This document shows positions 6,141 through 6,185 of a stretch of DNA of 6,185 nucleotides, piece after piece. Position 1 is the stretch's first letter; each line of letters begins with the position of its first letter. A program made the position numbers and the translations under genes. The DNA is from Acidobacteriaceae bacterium (lineage in GTDB: Bacteria > Acidobacteriota > Terriglobia > Terriglobales > Acidobacteriaceae): positions 1 through 6,185 of the forward strand of contig PLHN01000327.1 of assembly GCA_003139975.1 (NCBI GenBank), written 5' to 3'. Below the pieces are notes generated by a model. The model was not told the DNA's origin. It did not search any database and worked only from the letters and a program-made list of their open reading frames with translations.

Positions 6141-6185
6141 GCGCTTTGCTCCCCGTTCATGGCGGCGCTGTCTAGGGTGGCGTTT
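6137..6185 (-). CDS. Possible 3' end of an upstream gene (partial)
   Basis: A minus-strand frame is open from the window edge and ends at TGA (6139-6137), giving 15 terminal residues NATLDSAAMNGEQSA. Its stop overlaps the anmK start as ATGA, the common layout of translationally coupled genes. The evidence is only the open frame and the overlap; the fragment is too short to identify, and a 49-bp frame without a stop is not improbable by chance. Confidence 0.35.
   Translation of the reverse strand, partial: NATLDSAAMNGEQSA
6149..6154 (-). promoter_or_regulatory. Ribosome binding site of anmK
   Basis: On the minus strand GGGGAG lies at 6154-6149, with 8 nt before the ATG at 6140. This is a good Shine-Dalgarno match at normal spacing and fixes the anmK start. 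If the upstream partial gene is real, the site lies within its last codons. Confidence 0.7.

Overview
The window looks like chromosomal DNA from a GC-rich Gram-negative soil bacterium, most likely an Acidobacteriota (Koribacter/Solibacter-like). The main reason is the large gene at 439-3177. Its architecture is a cytoplasmic Ser/Thr kinase, one membrane span, then an extracytoplasmic PD40/TolB-like propeller, a type strongly expanded in that phylum. This assignment is inferred from architecture and sequence style, not from a database search. All recognisable genes lie on the minus strand, so the order of reading is from the right edge to the left.

Right part (6185 to 3326): a short open frame entering from the right edge probably is the tail of an upstream gene, with its TGA overlapping the ATG of anmK. 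anmK (4974-6140) encodes anhydro-N-acetylmuramic acid kinase, a murein-recycling enzyme, and has a clear Shine-Dalgarno site. Directly after its stop lie two adjacent perfect palindromes (4916-4958). Then comes a family 5 (peptide/oligopeptide type) ABC-transporter substrate-binding lipoprotein (3326-4912, with a longer alternative start at 4981). The two genes are close enough to be one transcript. A wall-sugar kinase next to a peptide-binding lipoprotein suggests, but does not prove, a role in recovering cell-wall fragments. No permease or ATPase gene is in the window.

Middle part (3325 to 439): a 148-bp gap separates the binding-protein gene from the receptor kinase. A perfect TATAAT lies 11 nt upstream of the kinase ATG and no Shine-Dalgarno site is visible, so the kinase may have its own promoter and a leaderless or nearly leaderless mRNA. 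The kinase has all catalytic motifs. Its propeller carries a 21-residue internal duplication.

Left part (1-438): no convincing gene. Two copies of a repeat (1-64 and 331-387) share a 23-bp identical leader followed by regularly spaced C-tracts; the opposite strand fits the G-quadruplex pattern in both copies. Between them are a 14-bp perfect palindrome, short direct repeats and several small hairpins. This repeat-dense intergenic stretch is the least explained part of the window. I do not see a clear new multi-gene system here; the most unusual signals are the paired G-quadruplex arrays, the palindromes at the start of the binding-protein gene, and the kinase promoter and propeller duplication.
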